Shown: positions 8,023-15,781 of the stretch, one piece after another
Layout of the letters: every line of letters begins with the position of its first letter
Numbering within the stretch: position 1 is the first letter of the stretch
Source: Dactylosporangium sucinum
GTDB taxonomy: Bacteria > Actinomycetota > Actinomycetes > Mycobacteriales > Micromonosporaceae
Reading direction: 5' to 3'
Length of the DNA: 41,531 bases
Assembly: GCF_014647515.1 (NCBI RefSeq)
Contig: NZ_BMPI01000045.1
Location: 1-41,531, forward strand
Program-made: the position numbers and the translations under genes
Notes under the pieces: generated by a model
What the model was told of the DNA's origin: nothing
Databases searched by the model: none
Seen by the model: the letters and a program-made list of their open reading frames with translations, nothing else

Positions 8023-8994
8023 GTGGCCCTGACCACCACTGAGCGGCCTACGCGGCACCTCGCCCGGCCCCCCGCCAAGCGGCGGGCCGGGCGGGGGACC
8101 CGCCGCGAAGGCGTCGCCGGCTACCTGTTCCTCAGCCCCTGGCTCCTCGGGCTGATGGCCATCACGGCCGCGCCGATGCTCATGTCGCTCGTGCTCAGCT
8201 TCACCAACTACGACATCCTCTCCGAGTGGTCCGAGCTGCAGTTCATCGGCTTCGACAACTACCGGCGGATGTTCACCGAGGACCCGACGTTCTGGCACTC
8301 GGTCCAGGTGACCGTGGTGTACGCCCTCGTCGCCACGCCGCTCAAGCTGGCCGCCGCGCTCGGCGTGGCGCTGCTGCTGAGCCGCAACATGTTCGGCGTC
8401 GGGCTGTTCCGCGGCCTGTTCTACCTGCCGTCCCTGCTCGGCGGCAGCGTCGCGCTCGGCATCGTGTGGTTCACCATGTTCAACCGCGACGGCTCGTTCA
8501 ACAGCTTCCTCGGGCTGTTCGGCATCGAGGGCGAGGGCTGGGTCAACAACCCCGACTACGCCCTGAGCACCCTGATCCTGCTGGCCGTCTGGCAGTTCGG
8601 CGCGCCGATGGTCATCTTCCTGGCCGGCCTCAAGCAGGTCCCGCAGGAGCTCTACGAGGCCGCCGCGGTCGACGGCGCCGGCGCGGTGCGCCGGTTCTTC
8701 TCGATCACGCTGCCGATGCTCTCGCCGGTCATCTTCTTCAACCTGGTGCTGGAGACGATCCACGGCTTCCAGGGCTTCACGTCGGCCTTCGTCATCTCCG
8801 GCGGCACCGGCGGCCCCGTCGACTCCACCCTGATGTACACGCTCTACCTGTACATCAAGGGCTTCACCGACTACGAGATGGGCTACGCCTCCGCGCTCGC
8901 CTGGGTGTTCCTGGCGGCCGTCGGCCTGCTCACCGTCGTGCTGTTCACCACGGGCCGGTTCTGGGTCCACTACGCGGACGGGGACGACCGATGA
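8023..8994 (+). CDS. Sugar ABC transporter permease 1 (MalF-like)
   Basis: A 323-residue inner-membrane permease with about six hydrophobic segments, starting YLFLSPWLLGLMAI (34-47). It carries the EAA loop EAAAVDGAGAVRRFFSITLP (212-231), which docks with the transporter ATPase. The start is the GTG at 8023, 11 bp after the binding-protein stop, with a GGA-type ribosome site; the basic N-terminus (about 30 residues) is cytoplasmic. It would form a heterodimer with the next gene product. No ATPase gene lies in the locus, so a shared ATPase encoded elsewhere (MsiK type, known in actinomycetes) is expected. Confidence 0.93.
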   Translation: MALTTTERPTRHLARPPAKRRAGRGTRREGVAGYLFLSPWLLGLMAITAAPMLMSLVLSFTNYDILSEWSELQFIGFDNYRRMFTEDPTFWHSVQVTVVYALVATPLKLAAALGVALLLSRNMFGVGLFRGLFYLPSLLGGSVALGIVWFTMFNRDGSFNSFLGLFGIEGEGWVNNPDYALSTLILLAVWQFGAPMVIFLAGLKQVPQELYEAAAVDGAGAVRRFFSITLPMLSPVIFFNLVLETIHGFQGFTSAFVISGGTGGPVDSTLMYTLYLYIKGFTDYEMGYASALAWVFLAAVGLLTVVLFTTGRFWVHYADGDDR

Positions 8995-9818
8995 AGGCGA
9001 TCCGGCTGGTCGTGATCCTCGCGATCATGGCGGTCATCCTGTACCCGCTGGTGTGGATGCTCGGCACCTCGTTCAAGGGCCAGCAGGAGATCCTCAGCAA
9101 CCCCGGGGTGTTCCCGCAGGACTTCTCGCCCGGCAACTACCCGGAGGGCTGGAACCACCTCGACGTGAACTTCGGGCGGTTCTTCCTCAACAGCACGCTC
9201 GTCGCGGTCGCCGTCGTCATCGGCAACGCCGTGTCCTGCCTGCTGGCCGCCTACGCCTTCGCCCGGCTGCGGTTCCGCGGCCGCGGCATGTGGTTCGCCG
9301 TCATGATCGGCACGCTGCTGCTGCCGGGCCACGTGCTCATCGTCCCGCAGTTCATTGTGTTCCGCGAGCTCGGCCTGGTCGGCGGCGAGTTCCCCTACCT
9401 GCCGCTCATCGTGCCGCACTTCCTGGCGACCGAGGCGTTCTTCGTCTTCCTCATGGTGCAGTTCATGCGGGGCATCCCGCGCGAGCTCGACGAGGCCGCG
9501 AAGATCGACGGCTGCACGTCCTTCGGCGTGTTCCGCAACGTGATCCTGCCGCTGTCGCGGCCGGCCCTGGTGACGACCGCGATCTTCTCGTTCATCTGGA
9601 CCTGGAACGACTTCTTCCGGCAGCTCGTCTACGTCTCGGACCTGGAGAAGTACACGGTCCCGGTGGCGCTGCGGCTGTTCATCGACTCGCAGGGCCAGTC
9701 GGCGGTCGGGCCGATGTTCGCGATGTCGGTGCTGTCGCTGCTGCCGGTGTTCCTGTTCTTCGTCGCCTTCCAGCGGATGCTCGTCGAGGGCATCAACACC
9801 TCGGGCCTGAAGGGGTAG
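8991..9818 (+). CDS. Sugar ABC transporter permease 2 (MalG-like)
   Basis: A 275-residue membrane permease with a first hydrophobic segment at 4-24 and the EAA loop DEAAKIDGCTSFGVFRNVIL (167-186), typical of carbohydrate uptake permeases of the CUT1 class. The ATG overlaps the stop of permease 1 (ATGA), so the two are translationally coupled. It forms the second half of the translocation channel. Confidence 0.93.
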   Translation: MKAIRLVVILAIMAVILYPLVWMLGTSFKGQQEILSNPGVFPQDFSPGNYPEGWNHLDVNFGRFFLNSTLVAVAVVIGNAVSCLLAAYAFARLRFRGRGMWFAVMIGTLLLPGHVLIVPQFIVFRELGLVGGEFPYLPLIVPHFLATEAFFVFLMVQFMRGIPRELDEAAKIDGCTSFGVFRNVILPLSRPALVTTAIFSFIWTWNDFFRQLVYVSDLEKYTVPVALRLFIDSQGQSAVGPMFAMSVLSLLPVFLFFVAFQRMLVEGINTSGLKG

Positions 9819-9822
9819 TGCG

Positions 9823-10407
9823 ATGCGCCGGGACTGGCGGGAGACGTACACGGTCATGGCCGACGTGGCCCTGGTCGGCCTCGCGGTGACGGCGGCCTCG
9901 GTGCCGCTGGTCACGGCGGGCGCCGCGCTGCGGGCCGGCTCGGCCGCGATCGCCTCGATCGTGGCCGGCGAGGGCGTGGACCCGCGCCGGCTGTGGCGGA
10001 TCTTCCGCTCGTCCCTGCTGCCGGGCCTCGCCGCCACCGCGCTGGCGGTGGTCGTCGCCTGGCTGCTGCTGTTCAACGTCGGCGCCGTCGCCTCCGGCCG
10101 GGTCCCGGGCGGGTTGCCCGTGCTGGTCGGCACCGGCGCCGCTGCCGTCGCACTGCTCGCGGTGGCCGTGCTGACCGTGGTCCGCCTGGGCCGGGACGAC
10201 GTCCCGGGCTGGCGCGCCGCGGTCCGCTGGGCCGCCGGGGCGGCGTGGCGGCAACCGGTCGCGGCGGCGATGGTGGCCGGGGTGTCGACCATCGCCGCCG
10301 CGCTCGCCGCCATGGTGCCGGTGACGGCCCCGCTGCTGGTCGGCTACTTACTGTTCGCCGCCCACATCGTGACCGCCCGCCTGGTCCGCACCGAGGCCCC
10401 CGCCTGA
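9823..10407 (+). CDS. YesL-like (DUF624) small membrane protein
   Basis: A 194-residue protein with about four to five hydrophobic helices (near 14-40, 65-85, 103-125, 148-190). It begins 4 bp after the permease stop with AGGGG as ribosome site, so it is the last gene of the transporter operon. Its size, topology and position directly after CUT1 permeases match the YesL/DUF624 family, whose function is not established. A role as accessory subunit of the transporter is an inference from context. The long inverted repeat at 10417-10496 follows its stop. Confidence 0.72.
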   Translation: MRRDWRETYTVMADVALVGLAVTAASVPLVTAGAALRAGSAAIASIVAGEGVDPRRLWRIFRSSLLPGLAATALAVVVAWLLLFNVGAVASGRVPGGLPVLVGTGAAAVALLAVAVLTVVRLGRDDVPGWRAAVRWAAGAAWRQPVAAAMVAGVSTIAAALAAMVPVTAPLLVGYLLFAAHIVTARLVRTEAPA

Positions 10408-10416
10408 CCCTCCATT

Positions 10417-10496
10417 GCGTCGATCTTGCAGTTGTGGTGCCTGACAAACCCGGACATCGTGGGAGTGTCCAGGCACCACAGGTGCAAGATCGACGC
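10417..10496. repeat. Long imperfect inverted repeat, likely interspersed palindromic element and terminator
   Basis: Arms of 27 nt (10417-10443 and 10470-10496) match at 25 positions and begin GCGTCGATCTTGCA; the only differences are two adjacent bases after that block. The 26-nt loop adds a further short ACA/TGT pairing. The element starts 10 bp after the transporter operon stop, so its RNA would form a strong hairpin and may end transcription. I recall similar GTCGATCTTGCA palindromes scattered through Micromonosporaceae genomes, but no second copy occurs in this window. Confidence 0.8.
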
Positions 10497-10607
10497 GGAA
10501 AGGGTCAGGGGACCGGGGGTCGGTGGGACCGGCGCGAGCGGCAGCAGTACCCGCCGCAACCGCCGTACCAGTAGGGAAACCGGTCGCCGGGGCGCGTGGC
10601 GGCCGCC

Positions 10608-10613
10608 TACCCT
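10608..10613 (+). promoter_or_regulatory. -10 box for a leaderless transcript
   Basis: TACCCT (TANNNT) lies 6 nt before the ATG at 10620, and no Shine-Dalgarno is present. Transcription would start at or next to the start codon of the RNA repair fusion gene. Confidence 0.55.
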
Positions 10614-10619
10614 ACGGGC

Positions 10620-13217
10620 ATGACGAAGGGGCGTGGAGCCGGTCTGCGTCCCGTGCACGAGGTCGTCTCCCGGATCCGCTACGACGCCACGCTCGACGCG
10701 GCGCGGTTCGTCGTCGGCTACGAGGAGCGCGGCGCCGGCATCCGGGAGGCGCCGCTGCCCGCGTTCGTGGCCGGCGGGGACGTGCCGTGGCACCGGGTCC
10801 GGTACGTCAAGGCCGGCGAGCACACCGTCTGGGACCGGCAGTCGCGGGTCGACCTGGTCTTCGGCTCGGGCGACACGCCCGCCGCCGACCTGACCGCCCT
10901 CGCCGCGCCGGCGGAGCCTCCCACCGCCGCCCCCGTGCGGAGACGGCGGCCGGCCGCCTTCGACGAGGCCGCCCTGCTGCGCTTCGACGACGCGGCCGGC
11001 GACTGGGTGCCGGCCGGCCCGCCGGTGCCGGTGCACGCCGACGCGGTGCAGGTCGCGACGTACAACGTGCTGTCCGACGCCTACGACCGCGAGCTCACCT
11101 ACCCGCACCTGCGCGTGCCGGCCTGCGTCGAGCTGCTCGAAGGGCTCGGCGCCGACATGGTCGCGCTGCACGAGGTCACCCACGACCTGTGGGCGGCGCT
11201 GCTCGCCGCGCCCTGGGTCCGCGCCGGGTACCACGTCTCGGCCGGCCCCGGCCCCGACGTCGGCTACGGCACCACGCTGCTGTCGCGCTGGCCGCTGGCG
11301 CTGGAGGCACACCGGCTCTCGGCGTACAAGCGGCTCGTCGTCGGGCACACCGTGCTCAACGGCCGCGCCACCGGGTTCGTCGCCGCGCACCTCACCAGCG
11401 ACCACACCGAGGGCGCCGAGCAGCGCCGCGAGCACCAGCTTCGGGTCATCGAGGAGCGGCTCGGCCGGGGCGACCTCGCCGCCGCCGTCGTGCTCGCCGA
11501 CCTCAACGTCAGCGACGAGACCACGCCCGAGGTGCCCGGCTTCGCCGACGCGTGGCGGGTGCTGCACCCGCACAACGCCGGGTTCACGTTCGACCCCGCG
11601 GTCAACCCGCTCGCCGCGGTCGCCTCGCGCACCGGCCGGGCCGGCCGGCTCGACCGGATCCTGGTGCGGGGCCCGCTGGTCCCGGTCGCCGTCGAGCGCT
11701 TCGGCGACACGCCGTTCGCCGCGGGCGACCGGTTCGTGTCCGACCACTTCGGCGTCACCGCGCTGCTGCAGCCGGCCGAGCGGACCGTCGACGCGGCCTC
11801 GGTACACACGTCGGCCCTCGTCCTGCGGCCGCCGGCGCACGCCTGGGCGCCGATCCAGGCCCTGCGGTCGGGGCACGACCCGTCGTACCGGCGCTGGATG
11901 CCGCACGTGAACCTCGTCTACGGCTTCGTGCCGGAGGCGCTGTTCCCGGCCGCCGCGGAGGCGGTCACCGAGGTCGTCGCGGGCCGCGCCGCGATCCGGA
12001 TCCGGCTGGCCCGGTTCGGCACGTTCGAGCATGCCGGCAGTACCACCGTGTGGCTGGAACCGGAGACCGAGCCCGCCGGCGCGGTGACCACCCTGCAGGC
12101 CGCGCTCGCCGCGCGCTTCCCCGGCTGCACCGAGCAGGACAGCCGGGGCGGCTTCACCCCGCACCTCACCGTCGCCAAGCTCACCGGCCCGCCGGAGCGG
12201 ATCGCCGCCACGGTGGCCCGCTGGCAGCGCGAGTGGCAGCCGCTGGAGTTCACCGTCGACGCCGTCGACCTCATCAGCCGCCGCGACGCCGAGCCGTTCG
12301 CGGTGCGCCGCACGGTGCCGCTCGCCACCGGCCACCAGCCCGCCCGGCAGCTGGTGACCGAGGCCTGCCAGGCCGTGCGGCCCGGTTCCCGCGTGCATGT
12401 GGTGGGTTCGGTACGGCTGGGCGTCGCCGGCCCCGGCACCGACCTCGACCTGGTCTGGGTCACCACCCCGGGCGGCGACCCGCTCGCCGAGCTGGCCGCC
12501 GTGCTGCCCGGCGCGCGGCTCGCCGGCGCCGTCGTCCCGGTGCTGCGCGGCGAGGCGGCCGGGGTCAGCGTCGACGTGCAGCACGTCGCGCTGCGCGACG
12601 TCGAGCGGCTCGACCCGGACGCCGCCCCCGACGAGGCCGGCCGCCGCTCGATCCTCGCCGTCCGCGACGCCGACGCGCTCCTGCAGGGGCTCGACCCGGC
12701 GGTGTTCCGCCCGCTGCTGCGCGAGGTCCGGGCCTGGTCGGCCGCCCGCCGGCTCGACGGCGCCGCCTGGGGCCTCGTCGGCGGCTTCACCTGGGCCCTG
12801 CTCGTCGCCGAGGCGGTCCGCCACAACGCCACCGACCTGCCCGGGTTCCTGCGCCACTGTGCCGGCCACCCGCGCCGGCCGCGGGCGGGGGAGCGGCACG
12901 CCTACTGGCCCGTGTACTCACCGACCCCGCCGGGCGTCAACACCACCCGCACGATGACCCCCTCCACGGCCGAGCTGGTGCAGGCGGCGTTCACCGGAAG
13001 GGGCGGCTCCCAGGCCCACGAGCGGCGCCTGCTGCTCACCCCGGACGAGACCCTCGACGGCCGGATCCTCGGGCTGATCCTCGCCCTGGAGGCGGCCGGC
13101 GCCCGCGTCCGGCCCTACCCGGCGGCGCTCGCCCTCGGGCTCGACGGCGGCGACCCCGGCCGCATCGCGCAGGAGGCCGCCACCTTCGGCGGCACCACCC
13201 TGACCGTGCCCGCATAG
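10620..13217 (+). CDS. Four-domain RNA repair/processing fusion: DUF504, EEP nuclease, 2H phosphoesterase, poly(A) polymerase-like
   Basis: An 865-residue, probably cytosolic RNA-end enzyme. Residues 12-84 match DUF504 (HEVVSRIRYD, WDRQSRVDL). Residues 143-384 form an endonuclease/exonuclease/phosphatase domain with N149 (TYNVL), HE185, H257, LADLN (D294, N296) and SDH (D375, H376). Residues 395-565 look like a 2H phosphoesterase: HLT at 515-517, but HVN (429-431) for the first motif. Residues 572-660 are a nucleotidyltransferase with GSVRLG (596-601), D608, D610 and D652. Residues 717-783 resemble the central domain of eukaryotic poly(A) polymerase (GGFTWALLVAEA; YSPTPPGVNTT; PST). The last 65 residues are unassigned. 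Predicted roles are 3'-end trimming, cyclic phosphate opening and nucleotide addition. The gene appears leaderless and monocistronic. A GTG at 10596 could add eight residues. Confidence 0.85.
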   Translation: MTKGRGAGLRPVHEVVSRIRYDATLDAARFVVGYEERGAGIREAPLPAFVAGGDVPWHRVRYVKAGEHTVWDRQSRVDLVFGSGDTPAADLTALAAPAEPPTAAPVRRRRPAAFDEAALLRFDDAAGDWVPAGPPVPVHADAVQVATYNVLSDAYDRELTYPHLRVPACVELLEGLGADMVALHEVTHDLWAALLAAPWVRAGYHVSAGPGPDVGYGTTLLSRWPLALEAHRLSAYKRLVVGHTVLNGRATGFVAAHLTSDHTEGAEQRREHQLRVIEERLGRGDLAAAVVLADLNVSDETTPEVPGFADAWRVLHPHNAGFTFDPAVNPLAAVASRTGRAGRLDRILVRGPLVPVAVERFGDTPFAAGDRFVSDHFGVTALLQPAERTVDAASVHTSALVLRPPAHAWAPIQALRSGHDPSYRRWMPHVNLVYGFVPEALFPAAAEAVTEVVAGRAAIRIRLARFGTFEHAGSTTVWLEPETEPAGAVTTLQAALAARFPGCTEQDSRGGFTPHLTVAKLTGPPERIAATVARWQREWQPLEFTVDAVDLISRRDAEPFAVRRTVPLATGHQPARQLVTEACQAVRPGSRVHVVGSVRLGVAGPGTDLDLVWVTTPGGDPLAELAAVLPGARLAGAVVPVLRGEAAGVSVDVQHVALRDVERLDPDAAPDEAGRRSILAVRDADALLQGLDPAVFRPLLREVRAWSAARRLDGAAWGLVGGFTWALLVAEAVRHNATDLPGFLRHCAGHPRRPRAGERHAYWPVYSPTPPGVNTTRTMTPSTAELVQAAFTGRGGSQAHERRLLLTPDETLDGRILGLILALEAAGARVRPYPAALALGLDGGDPGRIAQEAATFGGTTLTVPA

Positions 13218-13219
13218 CG

Positions 13220-13969
13220 TCAGCGTGACGCCGCGCCCCACGGGCTGAGCCGCCAGATGCCGAACGGGTTGTGGAAGAAGTCGTCGCCGGGGTATCGGTC
13301 GTCGGCCCGGTGCTCGACGGTCCACCGCTTCGCGCCGGGCTCGGCCCGGAAGGTGTCGCCGCTGTAGAGCGCCGGCCGCTCGAGCAGCAGGTAGCCCGCG
13401 AAGGCGTCCATCGCCGGCACGTCGTCGACCGTGCCCCCGGCCACCTCGACGTCGGGCACGCCGAGCAGGTGCAGGCCGCAGCTGTAGACCAGGTGGTCGT
13501 GCTGGATGGGCCGCTTCACCCAGGCGCGGTAGAGCGCCACGATGCGGCGGTCGGGATTGCCCTCGGCGGCCGTGCTCGCCAGCTCGAGCCACCGCGCCCG
13601 CCCGTGCGTGAGCCCGCTGCTCTCGTTCTTGACGGCCGTCGCCCCGGCCTCGAAGAGCCTCGCGACCAGCGCCAGCATCCGCGCCGCGACGTCGGCGGCG
13701 GCGGCCCGCCGGACCGGCTCCGACAGCAGATAGGCCACCGTGTCGTGCCGCTCGACGGCGTCCCAGTCGGCGTCCTCGAAGGTGGCGTTGGTCAACGAGG
13801 CCCGGAACGCCCGCGCCATCCGCGGGTCCGCCGCCGATGCGGCGTCGGCCGGGTCGAAGTCCACGCCGGGCGTCTCGCGAGCGATGCGCGCCAAGAGGTC
13901 GAGGTCCAAACCTTCGCCGAGGACGCACAACACATGGCGGGGAAAGACGACCTGCACCGACGGCATCAT
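13220..13969 (-). CDS. Unrecognised 249-residue protein
   Basis: I do not recognise this protein with confidence. It is soluble, with no signal peptide or membrane segment. Features include a helical middle (about 85-120, rich in Ala and Arg), KNESSGLTHGRARW near 125, a stretch YSCGLHLLGVPDVEV near 175 and an aromatic C-terminus DDFFHNPFGIWRLSPWG. The SSG...H...W and GLH..G.P patterns remind me weakly of DUF4261 proteins. It is convergent with the RNA repair gene (2-bp gap). The start is uncertain: ATG 13969, ATG 13966 or TTG 13978, none with a good ribosome site. Third-position GC supports coding. Confidence 0.7.
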   Translation of the reverse strand: MMPSVQVVFPRHVLCVLGEGLDLDLLARIARETPGVDFDPADAASAADPRMARAFRASLTNATFEDADWDAVERHDTVAYLLSEPVRRAAAADVAARMLALVARLFEAGATAVKNESSGLTHGRARWLELASTAAEGNPDRRIVALYRAWVKRPIQHDHLVYSCGLHLLGVPDVEVAGGTVDDVPAMDAFAGYLLLERPALYSGDTFRAEPGAKRWTVEHRADDRYPGDDFFHNPFGIWRLSPWGAASR

Positions 13970-13999
13970 GCCTGTCAACGGTACCGCCGGGCCTCAAGT

Positions 14000-14029
14000 G
14001 GCGTCGCCCCGCTGCCGCGGGGCGACGCC
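14000..14029 (-). terminator. Strong hairpin after the first propeller protein gene
   Basis: A perfect 13-bp stem (14000-14012 paired with 14017-14029, core GCGTCGCCCCGC) with a 4-nt loop lies 16 bp past the stop of the leftward gene ending at 14045. There is no clear T-tract, as is common in high-GC actinomycetes. Confidence 0.72.
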
Positions 14030-14044
14030 TGACAACTTCCGGAC

Positions 14045-15190
14045 TCAGCCCCCGCAGGTCCAGATCACCGGCCGCGGGTTCGGCGGGTTGTCGGCCTGGA
14101 GCACCGACGTCATCCGGGTGCCGTCCTCACTCACCCAGCCCATCATGCCCAGCGGCCGCTGCGGGTCGACGGGCAGCAGCGAGACCGTGCCGTTGACCCA
14201 CACCGCCGGGCGCGGCGGCGCGATGTTCGGTGCCTCGCCGAAGACCCGGCCGTGCTGGTCGACCCGCTCGGCCCACATGTCGTCGATGCGGTCGACCGAG
14301 CCGGTGGCGATGTTCCACCGCACGTGCCGGGCGATCACCCAGTCCCCGTTGATGTCGGTCACCAGCGGGTTCTCCTGCCCGTCGGGCACCGGCAGGTGCA
14401 GCAGCCTGCCGTCGGCCGTCCAGACCACCGGGTCCTTGCGGCCGCCCTGCTCCAGGTGGCCGGCGACGTCGCCGCGCTGGTTCAGCCCGACCGGCTGTGC
14501 GTTCCAGCCCTCCGGGACCTCCAGCACCGTGACCTCGGCCGGCTGGCCCGCGGGCCAGATCGCCGGCCGGATGGTCGGGTCCAGGCCGCCGCCGTGCAGG
14601 GCCACCAGCGCGTCGCCGCGGTCGTTGAGGTCGACCGGCGACACCGACGAGACGCCGCCGGGCAGCGGGACCTGGTTGAACTTCCCGTTGCGGTACACCC
14701 AGGCGGGCTTGTACCCGCTGGAGCCCAGGAAGTCGCCGGACCGGTTCACCGCGACGACCGCCCCGCCGCCCGGCGGCACCCCGGTGATCGTCTCCGGCAC
14801 GCCGTCGACGACCCGCGTGAAGGACGTGTAGTCGGGCGTCCCCGTCACGATGATCCGGCCGGTCGGGTCGAGCGCCGTGGTCTCCGCGCCGGCCGGCACG
14901 CCGTTGCCGACCAGGTCGGTGAACGTGCAGGTGCCCAGCGGCGGCGAGGACGGCGCCGGCCGTGTGCTCGCGGCCGCCGGGCGCGCCGGCCGGCCGTCGA
15001 CAGGGCCGCCCGCCGCCTGGTTGACCACCACGACCGTGGCGAGCACCGCCACCGCCGCGGCCCCGCTGCCGGCCACGATCCGCAGCCGCTCCCGGCGCCG
15101 GCCGGTGCGCATCGCCCGCCGCAGGTCGACCCGCGGCGGCGGCAGCTGCTTGATGTCAAGCGGCCGCAGCAGCTCCGCCTCGTCGTTCAT
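14045..15190 (-). CDS. Membrane-anchored beta-propeller-like protein paired with a sigma factor (copy 1)
   Basis: A 381-residue protein with a short cytoplasmic head (1-37, ending in the basic GRRRERLR), one membrane helix (38-58), a Pro/Ala-rich linker (62-86) and a large exported domain. The exported part repeats short motifs such as AVNRSGDFLG, VDLNDRGDALV and GLNQRGDVAGHL alternating with ..PAVW/PVVW, which resembles HAF-type repeats and suggests a beta-propeller. Two cysteines bracket it (C88 in GTCTF, C379 in WTCGG). The ATG overlaps the sigma factor stop (ATGA). Its place after an ECF-type sigma gene suggests a sensor or anti-sigma role, but no known anti-sigma domain is evident. A 383-residue paralogue is encoded at 15782-16933. 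Confidence 0.8.
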   Translation of the reverse strand: MNDEAELLRPLDIKQLPPPRVDLRRAMRTGRRRERLRIVAGSGAAAVAVLATVVVVNQAAGGPVDGRPARPAAASTRPAPSSPPLGTCTFTDLVGNGVPAGAETTALDPTGRIIVTGTPDYTSFTRVVDGVPETITGVPPGGGAVVAVNRSGDFLGSSGYKPAWVYRNGKFNQVPLPGGVSSVSPVDLNDRGDALVALHGGGLDPTIRPAIWPAGQPAEVTVLEVPEGWNAQPVGLNQRGDVAGHLEQGGRKDPVVWTADGRLLHLPVPDGQENPLVTDINGDWVIARHVRWNIATGSVDRIDDMWAERVDQHGRVFGEAPNIAPPRPAVWVNGTVSLLPVDPQRPLGMMGWVSEDGTRMTSVLQADNPPNPRPVIWTCGG

Positions 15191-15708
15191 GCCAGCCTCC
15201 TCTGGGCCGCCAGGTCGAGCGTGCGGTTGCCGAGCCGCTTGCGCAGCGCGGCCAGCCCGTCCGACGCCTGCCGTTTCACCGTGCCCTCGGCGCAGCCGAG
15301 CAGCTGGGCGACCTCCGCGACCGGCAGGTCGCAGAGGTACCGCAGCACCAGGACCGCCTGCTGGCGGGGCGGCAGCTGCCGCAGGGCGGCGCGGACGACC
15401 AGGCGCTCGTCGTCCGGCTGCCCCGTGACGGCCGGACGGTCGGGCACCCGGTCGGTGAGCGAGACCCGCGCCCAGCGCAGCCGCCGTTCCCGCAGGAACA
15501 TGTTCACCACGGTCCGCCGCACGTAGGCGTCGACGTCGGTGGCCGCCCGGGCCAGCCGCCAGCGCGTGTAGAGCGCGGTCGCCGCCGCCTGCACCACGTC
15601 GTCGCCCCGGTCGACGTCGCCGCCGCACAACAGCGCCGCCAGCCGGCGCAGATGCGGCATGCGTGACTCGAAGTACTCGACGTACTCCCGTTCGAGATCC
15701 TCGCGCAC
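15187..15708 (-). CDS. SigE-family (ECF-type) RNA polymerase sigma factor, copy 1
   Basis: A 173-residue two-domain sigma factor: region 2 (about 10-80, with DDVVQAAATALYTRW and FLRERRLRWA) binds core polymerase and the -10 element, region 4 (about 105-158, LPPRQQAVLVLRYLCDLPV, VAQLLGCAEGTVKRQ) binds the -35 element. The type matches the small actinobacterial SigE family. The GTG at 15708 is chosen because GAAGGGGG precedes it closely and the paralogue has the same architecture; an ATG at 15729 is possible. The gene is coupled to the downstream membrane protein by a 4-bp overlap. Its upstream region shares a motif with that of copy 2, suggesting autoregulation. Confidence 0.9.
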   Translation of the reverse strand: MREDLEREYVEYFESRMPHLRRLAALLCGGDVDRGDDVVQAAATALYTRWRLARAATDVDAYVRRTVVNMFLRERRLRWARVSLTDRVPDRPAVTGQPDDERLVVRAALRQLPPRQQAVLVLRYLCDLPVAEVAQLLGCAEGTVKRQASDGLAALRKRLGNRTLDLAAQRRLA

Positions 15709-15726
15709 ATCGCCCCCTTCCCACCC

Positions 15727-15759
15727 CATCGATGCGCGCGGCCCGCGCCACGGTTGGGT
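15727..15759 (-). promoter_or_regulatory. Putative sigma-factor-dependent promoter, copy 1
   Basis: On the minus strand ACCCAACC (15752-15759) is followed at about 20 bp by CATCGATG. The block is shared almost base for base with the region upstream of the second sigma gene at the same distance (43-44 bp) from the start codon. An AACC -35 element is typical of ECF promoters, so autoregulation is plausible. Confidence 0.5.
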
Positions 15760-15781
15760 ACGAGTTCGGGCGCCGTCCCGA

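Noticed and set aside
10344..12899. Long minus-strand frame opposite the RNA repair gene
   Set aside because: No family motifs and composition typical of an antisense shadow; the plus strand carries catalytic motifs of four domains.
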